From assembly GCF_014252955.1 (NCBI RefSeq), contig NZ_JACMIA010000001.1, positions 1,054,001 through 1,118,000 on the forward strand: 64,000 bases of DNA, read 5' to 3'. Every line of letters starts with the position of its first letter. The stretch's first letter is position 1. Shown one piece after another: positions 32,463 through 43,202 of the stretch. Position numbers and translations under genes: made by a program. A model generated the notes under the pieces. It was not told the DNA's origin and ran no database searches. It worked only from the letters and a program-made list of their open reading frames with translations. Source of the DNA: Stappia sp. 28M-7 (GTDB lineage: Bacteria > Pseudomonadota > Alphaproteobacteria > Rhizobiales > Stappiaceae).

Positions 32463-34550
32463 ATGCGCAACACGGTGATAGATCAAGGCACCTTGGCGCT
32501 GCCGCCATCGCAAATGCTTCTGCACGCGTACCGGTCGTCCTTCGATACCACCTCCATCCGCATCCTGGTCTGCGACCGCAATCTGACCGTTCGCGACGTC
32601 AATGCCGCCTGTCTGGAGACCGAAGGGCTCGCCAGGGCGGATTTCGTCGGCCGGCACCTGGCCGACGTCATGGGCCGCAAGGTCTACGAGCGCCGGCTGC
32701 CGCACATCGAGGCGGCGCTGGCGGGTGAAGCGCGGACCTCGGTGGAATGGGGCCTGCGTCGCGCGACCCGGGGTCAGCTGCTGCGCATCCGCCACGAGCC
32801 GGTGCGCGACGAGGCCGGCGAAGTGATCGGCATGCTGCTGACCATGGAGGACCGCACCGACCTGCACGAGCTGGAACAGCGCGTGTCGATGCAGGACGAG
32901 GTGATCAGCCAGACCTCCGACGCGCTGGCGGTGGTCGATACCGAATTCCGTTTCCTGTGGGCCAATCCCGCCTATGCGATGATCTGGAACCGCCTGCCGG
33001 AAGAGGTGGTCGGCCTGGCGGTGCCCGATGTCATCGGCATGAGCGGCTTCGAGGAGAGGGTGCTGCCGCACCTGACCCGCTGCTTTGCCGGCGAGGTGGT
33101 GCAATACGAACTGGTCAGCGCCCGCGCCGACGGCGAGGAGACCCATTTTTCCGTCCGCCTGGAGCCGCTGAAGGGCGAGGACGACGCCCTGATCGGCGCC
33201 ATCGTCAACATGCGCGATGTCACCGAGACGGCGCTGCTCGACCGCCACATGCGCCGCCAGGCCCTGCTGGACACGCTGACGGAACTGGCCAATCGCCACG
33301 CGCTGGAAGGCGAAATCGCACAGCGCATCGAGATCTGCGCCAACCAGGAGGCGTGCGCGGAGGGCTGCCGAACGGCCTTGCTGCTGGTCGATCTCGACGA
33401 CTTCAAGGTGGTCAACGACCTGGCCGGGCACACGGCGGGCGATGCGCTGCTGCGCCAGGTGGCGAGCCTGCTGAGGAGCCTCGATCCGAACGCTTTCGTC
33501 GCGCGCCTGGGGGGCGATGAATTCGCGCTGGTCGCCGAGGTGGTCGACGAGGCCGGGGCGGTGGCGCTGGGCGAGCGGGTGGTCCACTCGATCGAGGCGG
33601 TCGGGTTCTCGTGGAACAGCGAGTTGTTTTCGATCAGCGCCAGCGTCGGCGTCGCGTTGCTCGACCAGAAGGCCTTCGCCGCCTCGACCCCTTCGGTGCA
33701 GGATGTGCTGAACTGGGCCGACCGCGCGTGCCTCGTCGCCAAGGAGAAGGGCGGCGCCCGCCTGTCGGTTTTCCATGCCGACGACAACGAGATGCGCGCG
33801 CGCTTCGAGGAGATCGGCAATTTCCAGGTGGTGCAGAACGCGCTCCAGCATGACCGGTTCGAGTTGTTCGTGATGCCGGTCGCTCCGGTCGACGACACCG
33901 GCCGGCCCTGGCACGAAGTGCTGTTGCGGGTGCTGTCGGAAGACGGACGGCCGCTGCCGCCGGCCGGTTTCATCGCCGCAGCCGAACGCCATGGGCTGAT
34001 GAACCGGGTCGACCGCTGGGTGGTGGAGACCGTGCTGCGTCGCCTGCCGGACCTGCCCGCCGATGCGTATCTTTCCATCAACCTGTCGGGCCAGTCGGTC
34101 GGCGACCCGATCTTCTGCACCTTCCTGCTGGCGGCCCTGGATGCGGCCGGTGTCGCCCCCGGCCGCCTTGCCTTCGAGATTACCGAGACCTCGGCCGTGC
34201 GCTCGATGGAGACGGCGCTGGAGCTGATCGCCGGGCTGAAGGCGCGGGGGCTCGGCGTGGTGCTCGACGATTTCGGCTCGGGGCTCTCCTCCTTCGGCTA
34301 CCTGCGCCGCTTCGACGTGGACATGCTGAAGATCGACGGCAACATCATCGGCAATGTGCGCGAGGACAGGGTGCAGCAGACCATCGTCGCCGGCATCGTC
34401 GCCGTGGCGGATGTCATGGATGTGCGTGTCGTAGCGGAATATGTCGAGGACCGGGAGACGCTGGAGGTTCTGCGAGGGCTCGGCGTCAGTCTCGTCCAGG
34501 GCTTTTATATCGGAAAGCCCGTGTCATGGGGCGATGTCTTCGGCAAATGA
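32463..34550 (+). CDS. PAS-PAS-GGDEF-EAL signalling protein (first of tandem pair)
   Basis: A 695-residue cytosolic c-di-GMP turnover protein with two PAS domains (about 30-130 and 150-260), a GGDEF domain with intact RLGGDEFALV (350-354), and a C-terminal EAL domain. No RxxD inhibitory site sits at the usual spacing before GGDEF. The EAL signature is EVLLR, with the metal-binding E kept, and the remaining ligands are present: SINLSGQS, FEITET, LDDFGSG, LKIDG, AEYVE and QGFYIG. Thus both cyclase and phosphodiesterase sites look usable. ATG 32463 is preferred to a TTG 15 bp upstream because GAGGGA precedes it. A close paralogue follows. Confidence 0.88.
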   Translation: MRNTVIDQGTLALPPSQMLLHAYRSSFDTTSIRILVCDRNLTVRDVNAACLETEGLARADFVGRHLADVMGRKVYERRLPHIEAALAGEARTSVEWGLRRATRGQLLRIRHEPVRDEAGEVIGMLLTMEDRTDLHELEQRVSMQDEVISQTSDALAVVDTEFRFLWANPAYAMIWNRLPEEVVGLAVPDVIGMSGFEERVLPHLTRCFAGEVVQYELVSARADGEETHFSVRLEPLKGEDDALIGAIVNMRDVTETALLDRHMRRQALLDTLTELANRHALEGEIAQRIEICANQEACAEGCRTALLLVDLDDFKVVNDLAGHTAGDALLRQVASLLRSLDPNAFVARLGGDEFALVAEVVDEAGAVALGERVVHSIEAVGFSWNSELFSISASVGVALLDQKAFAASTPSVQDVLNWADRACLVAKEKGGARLSVFHADDNEMRARFEEIGNFQVVQNALQHDRFELFVMPVAPVDDTGRPWHEVLLRVLSEDGRPLPPAGFIAAAERHGLMNRVDRWVVETVLRRLPDLPADAYLSINLSGQSVGDPIFCTFLLAALDAAGVAPGRLAFEITETSAVRSMETALELIAGLKARGLGVVLDDFGSGLSSFGYLRRFDVDMLKIDGNIIGNVREDRVQQTIVAGIVAVADVMDVRVVAEYVEDRETLEVLRGLGVSLVQGFYIGKPVSWGDVFGK

Positions 34551-34672
34551 CAGTATGTCAATTCCCTCACTGCAATAGAAGTTCCCGCCGTGATAGAGGA
34601 TATTAGTGTGTGCCGCGTCCGGCCGGAAGGTCATCGCGAGACATTCTCGGCCGGTGGTTGCGGAGGACTGCA

Positions 34673-36832
34673 ATGTCGTATGGGCCCCGTGGCATGAGCG
34701 GAAGCTCTCTGGACTGTCTCGATGACGTGCCCGAGCTTCCCGCAGACACGGGGACGCCGCATCAGACCACAACGGCGAACGAGGGGTGGCCGATCCCGGT
34801 CGACCGCAGCTTCGTGCGCGCCGCGATCATCGAGCTGAATCGCGCCGGCATCTTCGTCTGCGACCGCGACTACCGGATCTGGGACGTCGATGGCGCCTTC
34901 CTCGACATGGAGAGCCTCGAGCGCGACCAGGTGATCGGCCGGCATGTCGCCGAGATCGTCGGGCCGGACGTTTTCTCCTTGCGAAAGCCCTATATCGACA
35001 TGGCCTTTGCCGGCCAGTCCTGCCGCCTGCGCGTTCAGGGCGTGCGCAAGCACATGTGCGGCAGGCTGTTCGAGGTCGCCATCCAGCCGATCTCGGCGCC
35101 CGGCGCCGAGGTGGCCTGTGTCGTGGTGTCCGTGCGCGACATCAGCCAGTTCGAGGCGTTGCACGAGCGGCTGTCGCTGCACGAGGAGATCGTGCGCCAG
35201 ACCACCGACCGCATCTCGGTGATCGGCACGGACTTCCGCTACAAGTTCACCAACGCGGCCAATGCCGCCTTCTACGGCATGCAGCCGGTAGAGTTCGAGG
35301 GCCTGCATGTCAGCGAACTGATCGGCAGCGAGCGGTTCGACGGGCGCGCGCGCAATCACTTCCTGAGCTGCTTTTCCGGCCAGTCGGTGGAATACGAGCA
35401 CGATCTCGTCTCGACGAGCGGCGAAGTCCGGTTCCTGCGCGTGCGCATGGACCCGTATCGCGATGCCGACGGCACGATTTCCGCCGCCATCGTGGTGATG
35501 CGCGACATCACCGCGGCCAGCCTGATGGAAAAGGAACTGCGGCGACAGGCGCGCGAGGATGCGCTCACCGGGCTGGCCAATCGGCATGTGCTGCAGGCCG
35601 ATCTGGAGGACGTGATCGCCCGCGCTGCCGCCGGCCGCGAGCGGGCGGCGCTCCTGACCATCGATCTCGATGACTTCAAGATCGTCAACGACATCTCCGG
35701 CCATAGCGGGGGCGATGCGCTGCTGTGCCAGATCGCCGGCCTGCTCAAGAGCCGCGAGGCGAACGAGCAGGTGCGCTGCGCGCGGCTCGGCGGCGACGAG
35801 TTCGCCGTGGTGCTGCGCGGCGCGGACGAGACGCAGGCCCTCGACTTCGGCAACCGCCTCGTCTCCGATCTGGCGACCATGCGCTTTGCCTGGGGCGGCA
35901 TCACCCACGCCGTCACCGCCAGCGTCGGCATCGCGCTGGTCGATCCGCAGACGGAAGGCGGGTTGCCGCTGACCGTCTTCCAGCTGCTCAACCGGGCCGA
36001 CCGCGCCTGCCTCTATGGCAAGGAGATCGGCGGCGCGCGCGCCGTGGTCTTCCGCCCCGACGCGGAAGAGATGATCGCCCGCCAGATAGATGTCGGCAAT
36101 GTGCGGATCATCTCGGACGCGGCCGAGCACGAGCGGTTCCAGCTCTACACAATGCCGATCCTGCCGGTGGACGGGCGCAGCACGCCTCTCAGGGAAGTGC
36201 TGCTGCGCGTGATCGGCGAGGACGGACGGGTGCTGGCACCGGCCGCGCTGATCGGTTCGGCCGAGCGGCACGGGCTGATGCCGCGCATCGACCGCTGGGT
36301 GGTCACCACCGTTCTGGCCAATGTCGACAATGTGGAGGCCGGAACGCGGCTGTCCATCAACCTGTCGGGCCTGTCGGTCGGCGATCCGGAGTTCAAGGAT
36401 TTCCTGCTTCGCGCGCTCGACCGGCACCCGGACGCGGCCTCGCGACTGTGCTTCGAGATCACCGAGACGGCGGCCGTGCGCAGCCTCGCCACCGCGCAGG
36501 CGCTGACCGGCGAGCTGCGCCGGCGCGGGTGCGGCGTCATTCTCGACGACTTCGGCTCGGGCCTGTCGTCCTTCGCCTATCTGCGGCACTTCCCCGTGGA
36601 TGCACTGAAGATCGACGGCGCCATCATCGGCGACGTCGCCCATGACGGCTTCCAGCAGACGGTGGTCGCCGGCATCGTGGCCATCGCGGCGAAGCTCGGC
36701 GTCGGCGTCATCGCCGAATATGTCGAGACGGCGGAAATGCAGACCATGCTGCGCGACCTCGGGGTCTCGCAGGTGCAGGGCTTTCACGTAGGCAGGCCGA
36801 CGCCGTGGGTCGGCTACGGCCTGACGGACTGA
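34673..36832 (+). CDS. PAS-PAS-GGDEF-EAL signalling protein (second of tandem pair)
   Basis: A 719-residue paralogue of the upstream gene with the same domain order. GGDEF is intact (RLGGDEFAVV, 373-377). The EAL part reads REVLLRVIGEDGR, SINLSGLS, FEITETAAVRS, LDDFGSG, LKIDG, AEYVE and QGFHVG, so catalytic acids are kept as in its neighbour. The first PAS contains CDRDYRIWDVDGAF, close to CDRNLTVRDVNAAC upstream. The C-terminal half is far more similar between the two than the N-terminal tail, as expected for an old tandem duplication. ATG 34673 follows GGAGG. Confidence 0.88.
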   Translation: MSYGPRGMSGSSLDCLDDVPELPADTGTPHQTTTANEGWPIPVDRSFVRAAIIELNRAGIFVCDRDYRIWDVDGAFLDMESLERDQVIGRHVAEIVGPDVFSLRKPYIDMAFAGQSCRLRVQGVRKHMCGRLFEVAIQPISAPGAEVACVVVSVRDISQFEALHERLSLHEEIVRQTTDRISVIGTDFRYKFTNAANAAFYGMQPVEFEGLHVSELIGSERFDGRARNHFLSCFSGQSVEYEHDLVSTSGEVRFLRVRMDPYRDADGTISAAIVVMRDITAASLMEKELRRQAREDALTGLANRHVLQADLEDVIARAAAGRERAALLTIDLDDFKIVNDISGHSGGDALLCQIAGLLKSREANEQVRCARLGGDEFAVVLRGADETQALDFGNRLVSDLATMRFAWGGITHAVTASVGIALVDPQTEGGLPLTVFQLLNRADRACLYGKEIGGARAVVFRPDAEEMIARQIDVGNVRIISDAAEHERFQLYTMPILPVDGRSTPLREVLLRVIGEDGRVLAPAALIGSAERHGLMPRIDRWVVTTVLANVDNVEAGTRLSINLSGLSVGDPEFKDFLLRALDRHPDAASRLCFEITETAAVRSLATAQALTGELRRRGCGVILDDFGSGLSSFAYLRHFPVDALKIDGAIIGDVAHDGFQQTVVAGIVAIAAKLGVGVIAEYVETAEMQTMLRDLGVSQVQGFHVGRPTPWVGYGLTD

Positions 36833-36879
36833 GAGCGCGGAAAGCCGAAGGGGCGAGGGGCGCGGAAGCGCCCGCCCGC

Positions 36880-37293
36880 TCAGGCGATGCGGTAGCGGGC
36901 CTGTGCGCCGCGCTCGATCGCCGCGACGGTCAGCTTGTCGAGGCCGAGCGCATCGCGCAGCAACTGCAGCACGCGCAGCTCTTCCTGGGCCACCGCCACG
37001 TCGGCAATGGCGATCTCCACACCCAGCGCATAGGCGGTGTCGCGGTAGTTCGGCGGGACGCTGGCGGCGATCACCGCGAAGGTGTTGGCCATGCCGTTCT
37101 CGGCCTGCAGGCGCTCGCCGCAGTCCTGCGACACGGCGACGATCTTCTCCTGGTCGAAGGTGGAGAAGACGGGCAGCGTCTTGATGATCTCGCCGATGGA
37201 ATGCAGTTCCTTGTCGGTCATGCTGCTGTCGGAGGCCGACACCATCACCATCACGTAGATCAGGGCTTCCTGGAGGCTGACGCGTTCGCTCAT
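36880..37293 (-). CDS. TerB-like (tellurite resistance) protein
   Basis: A 137-residue all-helical protein of the TerB family. The repeated acidic, metal-binding helix pattern is visible in MVMVSASDSSMTDKELHSIGEII and VEIAIADVAVAQEELRVLQLLRDALGLD. These proteins are thought to bind divalent metal and act in stress or phage-defence contexts when within ter operons; no other ter genes are seen here. The ATG at 37293 gives the usual length. Role is unknown. Confidence 0.8.
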   Translation of the reverse strand: MSERVSLQEALIYVMVMVSASDSSMTDKELHSIGEIIKTLPVFSTFDQEKIVAVSQDCGERLQAENGMANTFAVIAASVPPNYRDTAYALGVEIAIADVAVAQEELRVLQLLRDALGLDKLTVAAIERGAQARYRIA

Positions 37294-37541
37294 CGGATCT
37301 GCGGACCTTTCTTGACCTTCCCTTGGCGGTTGCGTTTCCCCTAGCGGCATGAGGCGGCGAGCGCAAGACACCCATCGTCGCAGGCGGGCGGGTGCGGCGA
37401 TTTTTTGCGATGCGAAGGTTCCGTTTCGCCCGGAAACGCTCTAGTGTCGCGCGCCGGCCGGCCCGTGCGCCCGCGCGCCATCCCGGCCGGTTTTGCGAAT
37501 ACCCCAATCCCGAAACACAAGACAAAGACAACGGTCCGCAC

Positions 37542-39206
37542 ATGACCACAGCTTCGCTGCCCGAACTCGATCTTTCCCCTGCCGTCGTCGAGGCCGCCCG
37601 GACCTCGAAGGCCTGGCCGTTCGAGGAGGCGCGCAAGCTGCTGAAACGCGTGGAGAAGGCGAAGATCGACCGCCCGGTGCTGTTCGAGACCGGCTACGGC
37701 CCCTCAGGCCTGCCGCATATCGGCACCTTCGGCGAGGTCGCCCGCACCACCATGGTGCGCACCGCCTTCCGCCTGCTGAGCGAGGACCGCATCCCGACCC
37801 GGCTGCTGTGCTTCTCCGACGACATGGACGGCATGCGCAAGATCCCGGAGAACGTGCCGGATCGCGCCGCGCTGGAGCCGTATCTGCACATGCCGCTGAC
37901 GGCGGTGCCGAACCCGTTCGGCGGGGACTACGACAGCTTCGGCGCCCACAACAACGCCATGCTGCGCCGCTTCCTCGACCATTTCGGCTTCGAATACGAG
38001 TTCGCCAGCGCGACCGACTACTACAAGTCCGGCCGCTTCGACGCGATCCTCATCAAGGCCGCCGAGAAGTACCAGGACATCATGGACGTGATGCTGCCGA
38101 CGCTCGGCGAGGAGCGGCAGGCGACCTACTCGCCCTTCCTGCCGATCTCGCCGATCTCGGGCCGCGTGCTCTACGTGCCGATGAGGGCGGTCGACGCCAA
38201 GGCCGGCACGATCACCTTCGAGGACGAGGACGGCACCGAGGTGACGCTCCCCGTCACCGGCGGCAACGTCAAGCTGCAGTGGAAGCCGGATTTCGGCGCC
38301 CGCTGGGCGGCGCTCGACGTCGACTTCGAGATGTTCGGCAAGGACCACCTGACCAACCAGCCGATCTACGACCGGATCTGCCAGGTTCTGGGCGGCACGC
38401 CGCCGGAGCATTTCGTCTACGAGCTGTTCCTCGACGAGGTGGGCCAGAAGATCTCCAAGTCGAAGGGCAACGGCCTGACCATCGACGAGTGGCTGACCTA
38501 CGCCTCGCCGGAGAGCCTGGCGCTCTACATGTTCACCAAGCCGAAGACCGCCAAGAAGCTGTATTTCGACGTCATCCCGAAGGCGGTCGACGAGTATTTC
38601 GCCTTCGCGGAGAAATACGCCTCGATGCCGGTCGAGCAGCAGCTGGCCAACCCGGCCTGGCACATCCATTCCGGCAACCCGCCGAAGGTGGAGGTGCCGA
38701 TCTCCTTCACCATGCTGCTCAACCTCGTCTCCGCCTCCAACGCGGAGAATAAGGACGTGCTGTGGGCGTTCATCTCGCGCCATGTGCCGGGCGTGACGCC
38801 GCAGAGCCACCCGAAGCTCGACGAGCTGGTCGGCTACGCGATCCGCTACTTCGAGGACTTCGTGAAGCCGGCCAAGGTCTTCCACGTGCCGGACGAGGTC
38901 GAGCTGGAGGCCTTGAGGGCGCTGGACGAAAAGCTCGCCAGCCTGCCCGAGGGCGCGGACGGTTCGGCGATCCAGGACGCGGTGCTGGACGTCGCCCGCG
39001 CCATCGAGCGCTACCAGGACCCGAACAAGAAGAGCCCGGACGGCGGACCCGGCGTCTCCGTCGTCTGGTTCTCGGCGCTCTACAAGCTGCTGCTGGGGCA
39101 GGAGAGGGGGCCGCGCTTCGGCTCCTTCGTCGCGCTCTACGGCATTCCGGAGACCCGCGCGCTGATCGCCAAGGCCATCGCCGGCGAACTCGTCTCCGCC
39201 GGCTGA
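37542..39206 (+). CDS. lysS: lysyl-tRNA synthetase, class I
   Basis: A 554-residue class I lysyl-tRNA synthetase, the archaeal-type enzyme that many alphaproteobacteria use instead of the class II enzyme. It joins lysine to tRNA-Lys. The Rossmann-fold signatures are HIGTF (59-63, the HIGH motif) in [14 protein letters not shown], and KISKSKGN (303-310, the KMSKS motif). [16 protein letters not shown] and [18 protein letters not shown] are further family blocks. ATG 37542 starts after an A-rich leader. A hairpin after the stop probably ends transcription. Confidence 0.96.
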   Translation: MTTASLPELDLSPAVVEAARTSKAWPFEEARKLLKRVEKAKIDRPVLFETGYGPSGLPHIGTFGEVARTTMVRTAFRLLSEDRIPTRLLCFSDDMDGMRKIPENVPDRAALEPYLHMPLTAVPNPFGGDYDSFGAHNNAMLRRFLDHFGFEYEFASATDYYKSGRFDAILIKAAEKYQDIMDVMLPTLGEERQATYSPFLPISPISGRVLYVPMRAVDAKAGTITFEDEDGTEVTLPVTGGNVKLQWKPDFGARWAALDVDFEMFGKDHLTNQPIYDRICQVLGGTPPEHFVYELFLDEVGQKISKSKGNGLTIDEWLTYASPESLALYMFTKPKTAKKLYFDVIPKAVDEYFAFAEKYASMPVEQQLANPAWHIHSGNPPKVEVPISFTMLLNLVSASNAENKDVLWAFISRHVPGVTPQSHPKLDELVGYAIRYFEDFVKPAKVFHVPDEVELEALRALDEKLASLPEGADGSAIQDAVLDVARAIERYQDPNKKSPDGGPGVSVVWFSALYKLLLGQERGPRFGSFVALYGIPETRALIAKAIAGELVSAG

Positions 39207-39230
39207 CCGGCCAGCACCTGCCAATGCAAG

Positions 39231-39255
39231 ACGGGCCGCCCATCGGGCGGCCCGT
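39231..39255. terminator. hairpin between convergent lysS and MCP genes
   Basis: ACGGGCCGCCC-ATC-GGGCGGCCCGT is a perfect 11-bp stem with a 3-base loop. It lies between two convergent stop codons. A short T-run (TTCGCGTTT) follows on the plus strand only weakly, so termination there is likely but not textbook. Confidence 0.7.
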
Positions 39256-39287
39256 TCGCGTTTGGCGGCGAGGGTTTCGTGCGAGCC

Positions 39288-40997
39288 TCAGGCGGCGCGC
39301 ACGGTCCGCAGGAACTCGGCCATGCGCGAGCGCAGCACCTCCGACTGCTGCGCCAGCTCGCTGGCGGAGGCCAGAACCTGGGCCGAGGCGGAGCTTGCCT
39401 CCTGCGCGGCCTGGGTGACGCCGACGATGTTGGACGTCACTTCCTCCGCCCCTTGCGAGGCCTGCTGGACGTTGCGCGCAACCTCGGTCGTGGTGTTGCC
39501 CTGCTCGCCGACGGCCGAGAAGATCGCCGCCGAGATGTTGGACATGTCGTCGATGGTGCGGCCGATGCCCGAGATCGCCTCGCTCGCCTCCAGGGTCGAG
39601 CTCTGCATCGACTTGATCTGGGTCGAGATCTCGGCCGTTGCCTTGGCGGTCTGCTCGGCGAGCCCCTTGACCTCCTGCGCGACCACGGCAAAGCCGCGCC
39701 CGGCATCGCCCGCCCGCGCCGCCTCGATGGTGGCGTTGAGGGCAAGCAGGTTGGTCTTCTCGGCGATCTCGTCGATCAGGCTGATGATCGCGCCGATCTG
39801 GTCGGCATTGCTGCGCAGCTCGCCCATCCGGTCGGTGGTGCGCGTCGCCTCGCTGACGGCACGGCCGGCAACCTCGCGCGACTGCTCGGCCTGACGACCG
39901 ATCTCCCCGGCCGAACTGGCAAGCTCTTCCACCGCCGAGGCGACGGTCTGCACATTCATCGCCGCCTGCTCGGCCGCCGCGGCGACGGAGGCCGACTGGG
40001 AGCTGGTTTCCTCGGCAGAGGCGGTCAGCGTGCTGGCCGCGGCCTGCAGCTCGGTCGCCGCCGACGAGACGATGTTGACGATCTCGCCGACCGCATTTTC
40101 GAAGTCGTCGGCCATCCGGTTCATCTCGGTCCGGCGCTTCTCGGCAAGCTCGCGATCGGCGACGATCTTCTCCTCCGCCTCCTGGCGCGCTTCGTCGGCC
40201 AGCTTGACCTTGAAGGCCTCGACCGCCTGGGCGATCTCGCCGACTTCGTCCTTGCGCTCGCGGCCGTCGATCTCGATGTCGAACTCGCCGCCGGCCAGGC
40301 GCTGCACCATCGCCACGAGGCGGCGCAGCGGATCGGCGATGCCGAATTTGGCAATGGCGAAGCCGACGCCGATGCCCAGGAGGATGCCGGCGAAGGTGAC
40401 GATCAGCAGCAGGCGGGAACTCGCCTCATATTGCGCCGTTGCCTCGTTCTTGAGGTCGCCGACGCGGTTTTCGAGATCCTTGGAGACGTCGATCAGGGTC
40501 TGGCGCAGGGCATTGGCCTTCTGGTTGCTGAGCTCCAGCTGTTCGCGCAGATCGGCCGTGGCCCCGGTCATCTCGAAGCCCTTCACGCCCTCGGCAGCGG
40601 CGACGGTCTTGTCGACGCTGACGAGGAAGGCGTCCCATTCGCTGGCGACCTGCTCCGCACTGGCGGCGATCTCGCCGGTTGCGGCCTCGCGCACCCGGGC
40701 CAGCCGGTCGGCGAAGCGCGTGCGCTCCGTGTCGATCAGCCCACGGATGTGCTCGACGGCTTCGGGGCGGGGATCGGTGCCGAGCTGGGCTTCGGCGCGG
40801 CCGATGGCCAGCACGTTCGCCCCGAGCGAGGCAACGAGGCGCGCATTGGTGGCCGCCTGGTCCATGCGTTCGCTGGACGCGTTCATTTCGTCCATGCCGG
40901 TGATGGCGATATAGCTCAGCCCGCCGGCGATGGAGCCGAGAAACCCGATGACGATGAGGATCTTGGTGATGATCTTCAGATTCGAAAGAAAGGGCAT
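39288..40997 (-). CDS. methyl-accepting chemotaxis protein (first of two paralogues)
   Basis: A 569-residue receptor. An N-terminal TM helix ([23 protein letters not shown]) and a second one ([22 protein letters not shown]) flank a helical periplasmic sensor of about 170 residues. HAMP follows ([21 protein letters not shown]), then the cytoplasmic signalling domain with the highly conserved tip [21 protein letters not shown]. It feeds a CheA-CheY pathway encoded elsewhere. Its ligand is unknown. The paralogue at 41493-43202 has the same length and order. Confidence 0.9.
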   Translation of the reverse strand: MPFLSNLKIITKILIVIGFLGSIAGGLSYIAITGMDEMNASSERMDQAATNARLVASLGANVLAIGRAEAQLGTDPRPEAVEHIRGLIDTERTRFADRLARVREAATGEIAASAEQVASEWDAFLVSVDKTVAAAEGVKGFEMTGATADLREQLELSNQKANALRQTLIDVSKDLENRVGDLKNEATAQYEASSRLLLIVTFAGILLGIGVGFAIAKFGIADPLRRLVAMVQRLAGGEFDIEIDGRERKDEVGEIAQAVEAFKVKLADEARQEAEEKIVADRELAEKRRTEMNRMADDFENAVGEIVNIVSSAATELQAAASTLTASAEETSSQSASVAAAAEQAAMNVQTVASAVEELASSAGEIGRQAEQSREVAGRAVSEATRTTDRMGELRSNADQIGAIISLIDEIAEKTNLLALNATIEAARAGDAGRGFAVVAQEVKGLAEQTAKATAEISTQIKSMQSSTLEASEAISGIGRTIDDMSNISAAIFSAVGEQGNTTTEVARNVQQASQGAEEVTSNIVGVTQAAQEASSASAQVLASASELAQQSEVLRSRMAEFLRTVRAA

Positions 40998-41492
40998 GGA
41001 TTGTCTCCGGTATTTGACACCCCGACAGGGCAGAAAATGGGCTGTCGGCGCTGACTACCTTTGGAGGGTCGCGTGGTTCTCTTCTTCCAGAGATGGCTTA
41101 TGGCTATCTGGATGAGATACTTATATTTTCGGTTTTTGCTCAAATATAACGAGCGTTGTTATTGCCTTTGTTGACTCAAAGTTTTGAGTTGCGTTTATGA
41201 ATCTGTGGTTAATGCTGCTCGTGCAGCGTATCTCATCGGTTGCGGCAGGCCGGTCAAAGCCTCGGAATCCCGGTAGATGCTTGGTAGTATCTACAAGTGG
41301 ATGCGATTCGTTTGTGGATATTCTTGGGAAAATTTACAGTGCGGTGACCCCGTATGTAAAACTCGACGCCTGGGCGGGGTTTATTGGCGACATCTTGAAA
41401 ACAAACACAAAAAGGGCCGCCCGAGGGCGGCCCTTCTCTGTCTTGTGCCCGCCGGCGCGGGCCGGGAGCGGTGGAGGCGCCTGAAAGGAGCC
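40998..41492. other. AT-richer gap between the two MCP genes
   Basis: No gene is recognised. It holds a strong terminator for the right-hand MCP gene (41412-41435) and, at 41174-41189, a perfect palindrome ACTCAAA-GT-TTTGAGT about 180 bp upstream of the left-hand MCP start, a possible operator. The rest of this stretch is AT-rich, with many words such as TATATTTTCGG that could hold promoters, but I cannot choose one. Confidence 0.5.
41412..41435 (-). terminator. intrinsic terminator after second MCP gene
   Basis: AAGGGCCGCCC-GA-GGGCGGCCCTT is a perfect 11-bp stem. On the minus strand it is followed by TTTTGTGTTTGTTTTC, giving a uridine-rich tail, so it should stop transcription leaving the MCP gene at 41493. 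Confidence 0.85.
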
Positions 41493-43202
41493 TCAGGAGG
41501 CGCGGACCTTGTCCAGGAACTGCGACATCTGCATGCGCAGGTTGGAGGACTGCTCGGCCAGTTCGTTGGCCGAGGACAGCACCTGCGCCGAGGCGGAGCT
41601 CGCTTCCTGCGCGGCCTGGGTGACGCCGCCGATATTGTCCGTGACTTCCTGCGTGCCCTGAGCGGTCTGCTGGATGTTGCGGGCGACCTCGGACGTGGTG
41701 CTGGTCTGCTCGCCGATGGCACCGAAAATCGCGTCGGCAATCGAGTTCATGTCGCGGATGGTCTCGCCGATGGAGACGATGGCCTCGCCCGCTTCCGTGG
41801 TCGAGCTCTGCATCGACTTGATCTGCGTGGAGATCTCGGCCGTCGCCTTTGCGGTCTGCTCGGCGAGCCCCTTGACCTCGTTGGCAACGACCGCGAACCC
41901 GCGGCCCGCTTCGCCCGCGCGCGCCGCCTCGATGGTGGCGTTGAGGGCGAGGAGGTTGGTCTTCTCGGCGATCTCGTCGATCAGGCTGATGATCGCGCCG
42001 ATCTTGTCGGCGTTCTCGCGCAGGTTCCGCATCCGCACATTCGTGCGCTCGGCTTCTTCCACCGCCCGCACCGCGACGTTCTTGGACTGGTCGGCCTGGC
42101 GGCCGATTTCGGTCGCCGAACTCGACAGTTCCTCGATGGAGGCAGCGACGGTCTGCACGTTCATCGCCGCCTGCTGTGCGGCGCTGGCAACGGAGGCGGA
42201 CTGGGAGCTGGTCTCCTCGGCACTGGAGGTGAGGGTGGCGGCGGCCGCCTGCAGCTCGGTCGAGGCGGAGGAGACGACGGTGACGATCTCGCCCACCGCA
42301 TTCTCGAAATCGTCAGCCATGCGGATCATCTCGGCCTTGCGCTGCTCGGCGGCCTTGAGATCGCGCTCGATCTTGGCCTCGGCCTCGCGCCGGGCTTCCT
42401 CTGCGAGCTTGATCTTGAAGGCCTCGACGGCCTGGGCGATCTCGCCGACCTCGTCCTTGCGATCTCGCCCGGCCACCTCGATGTCGAAATGGCCATCGGC
42501 CAGCTGGCGGACGCTGCCCATCAGCGCGCGGATCGGATTGACGATGCCGAAGCGGGTGATCAGGAAACCGACGAAGACGCCGCCGAGAATGCCGGCGATC
42601 GCCAGCGTGATCATGCTGGTCTCGCTCTGGCGATAGGCTTCGTTGGCCTCGAGCTTCAGCCGCTCGACCTCGTCGTTCAGCTTGCCGGACAGGTCGACGA
42701 AGGACTGGCGCACGGTCAGGCTCGCCTCGAGCGTGGCATCCATCGAGTCGCTGAGGGTTGCCGATTGTTCGGGGGTGCGATCGCCGCCCATCGTGTTGAC
42801 CAGGTCGACATCTTCATCGATTTCGATCTGAAACTTGTCCCAGCGGGCCTGGATCTGGTCGAGGTCGGCGGTGATCCAGCTGGAATCGCCGGCGCGCACT
42901 TCCGCCATGCCTTTTGCAAAGCTCTCGCGCTCCCGGCTGATCGACTGGTTCGCCTCCTTGAAGGTGGCAGGGCGAGGATCGGCTGCCATGCGATAGTTGG
43001 CGCGGCTGATCGCCATCAGGTTGGCGCTGAGCTGGGCGACGAGCCGCGAATTGGTGGCCTGTGCGGACATGCGCGCGCTCGCGCTGTCCATCACGGTCAT
43101 GGCGGAAATCGCCTGATAGGTCAGGGCGCCGGCAATCGCGCTGAGCAAGGCGATGACCAGGAGGATCTTGTAGAGGATTCGGATGTTGGAAAGCCGCAGC
43201 AT
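41493..43202 (-). CDS. methyl-accepting chemotaxis protein (second of two paralogues)
   Basis: A 569-residue receptor with the same architecture and length as its neighbour: TM helix (ILYKILLVIALLSAIAGALTY), periplasmic helical sensor, second TM helix (SMITLALAGILGGVFVGFL-like region), HAMP (PIRALMGSVRQLADGHFDIEV) and the signalling tip [40 protein letters not shown]. Signalling halves of the two are nearly identical, while the sensor domains differ more, consistent with duplication and change of ligand. Confidence 0.9.
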   Translation of the reverse strand: MLRLSNIRILYKILLVIALLSAIAGALTYQAISAMTVMDSASARMSAQATNSRLVAQLSANLMAISRANYRMAADPRPATFKEANQSISRERESFAKGMAEVRAGDSSWITADLDQIQARWDKFQIEIDEDVDLVNTMGGDRTPEQSATLSDSMDATLEASLTVRQSFVDLSGKLNDEVERLKLEANEAYRQSETSMITLAIAGILGGVFVGFLITRFGIVNPIRALMGSVRQLADGHFDIEVAGRDRKDEVGEIAQAVEAFKIKLAEEARREAEAKIERDLKAAEQRKAEMIRMADDFENAVGEIVTVVSSASTELQAAAATLTSSAEETSSQSASVASAAQQAAMNVQTVAASIEELSSSATEIGRQADQSKNVAVRAVEEAERTNVRMRNLRENADKIGAIISLIDEIAEKTNLLALNATIEAARAGEAGRGFAVVANEVKGLAEQTAKATAEISTQIKSMQSSTTEAGEAIVSIGETIRDMNSIADAIFGAIGEQTSTTSEVARNIQQTAQGTQEVTDNIGGVTQAAQEASSASAQVLSSANELAEQSSNLRMQMSQFLDKVRAS

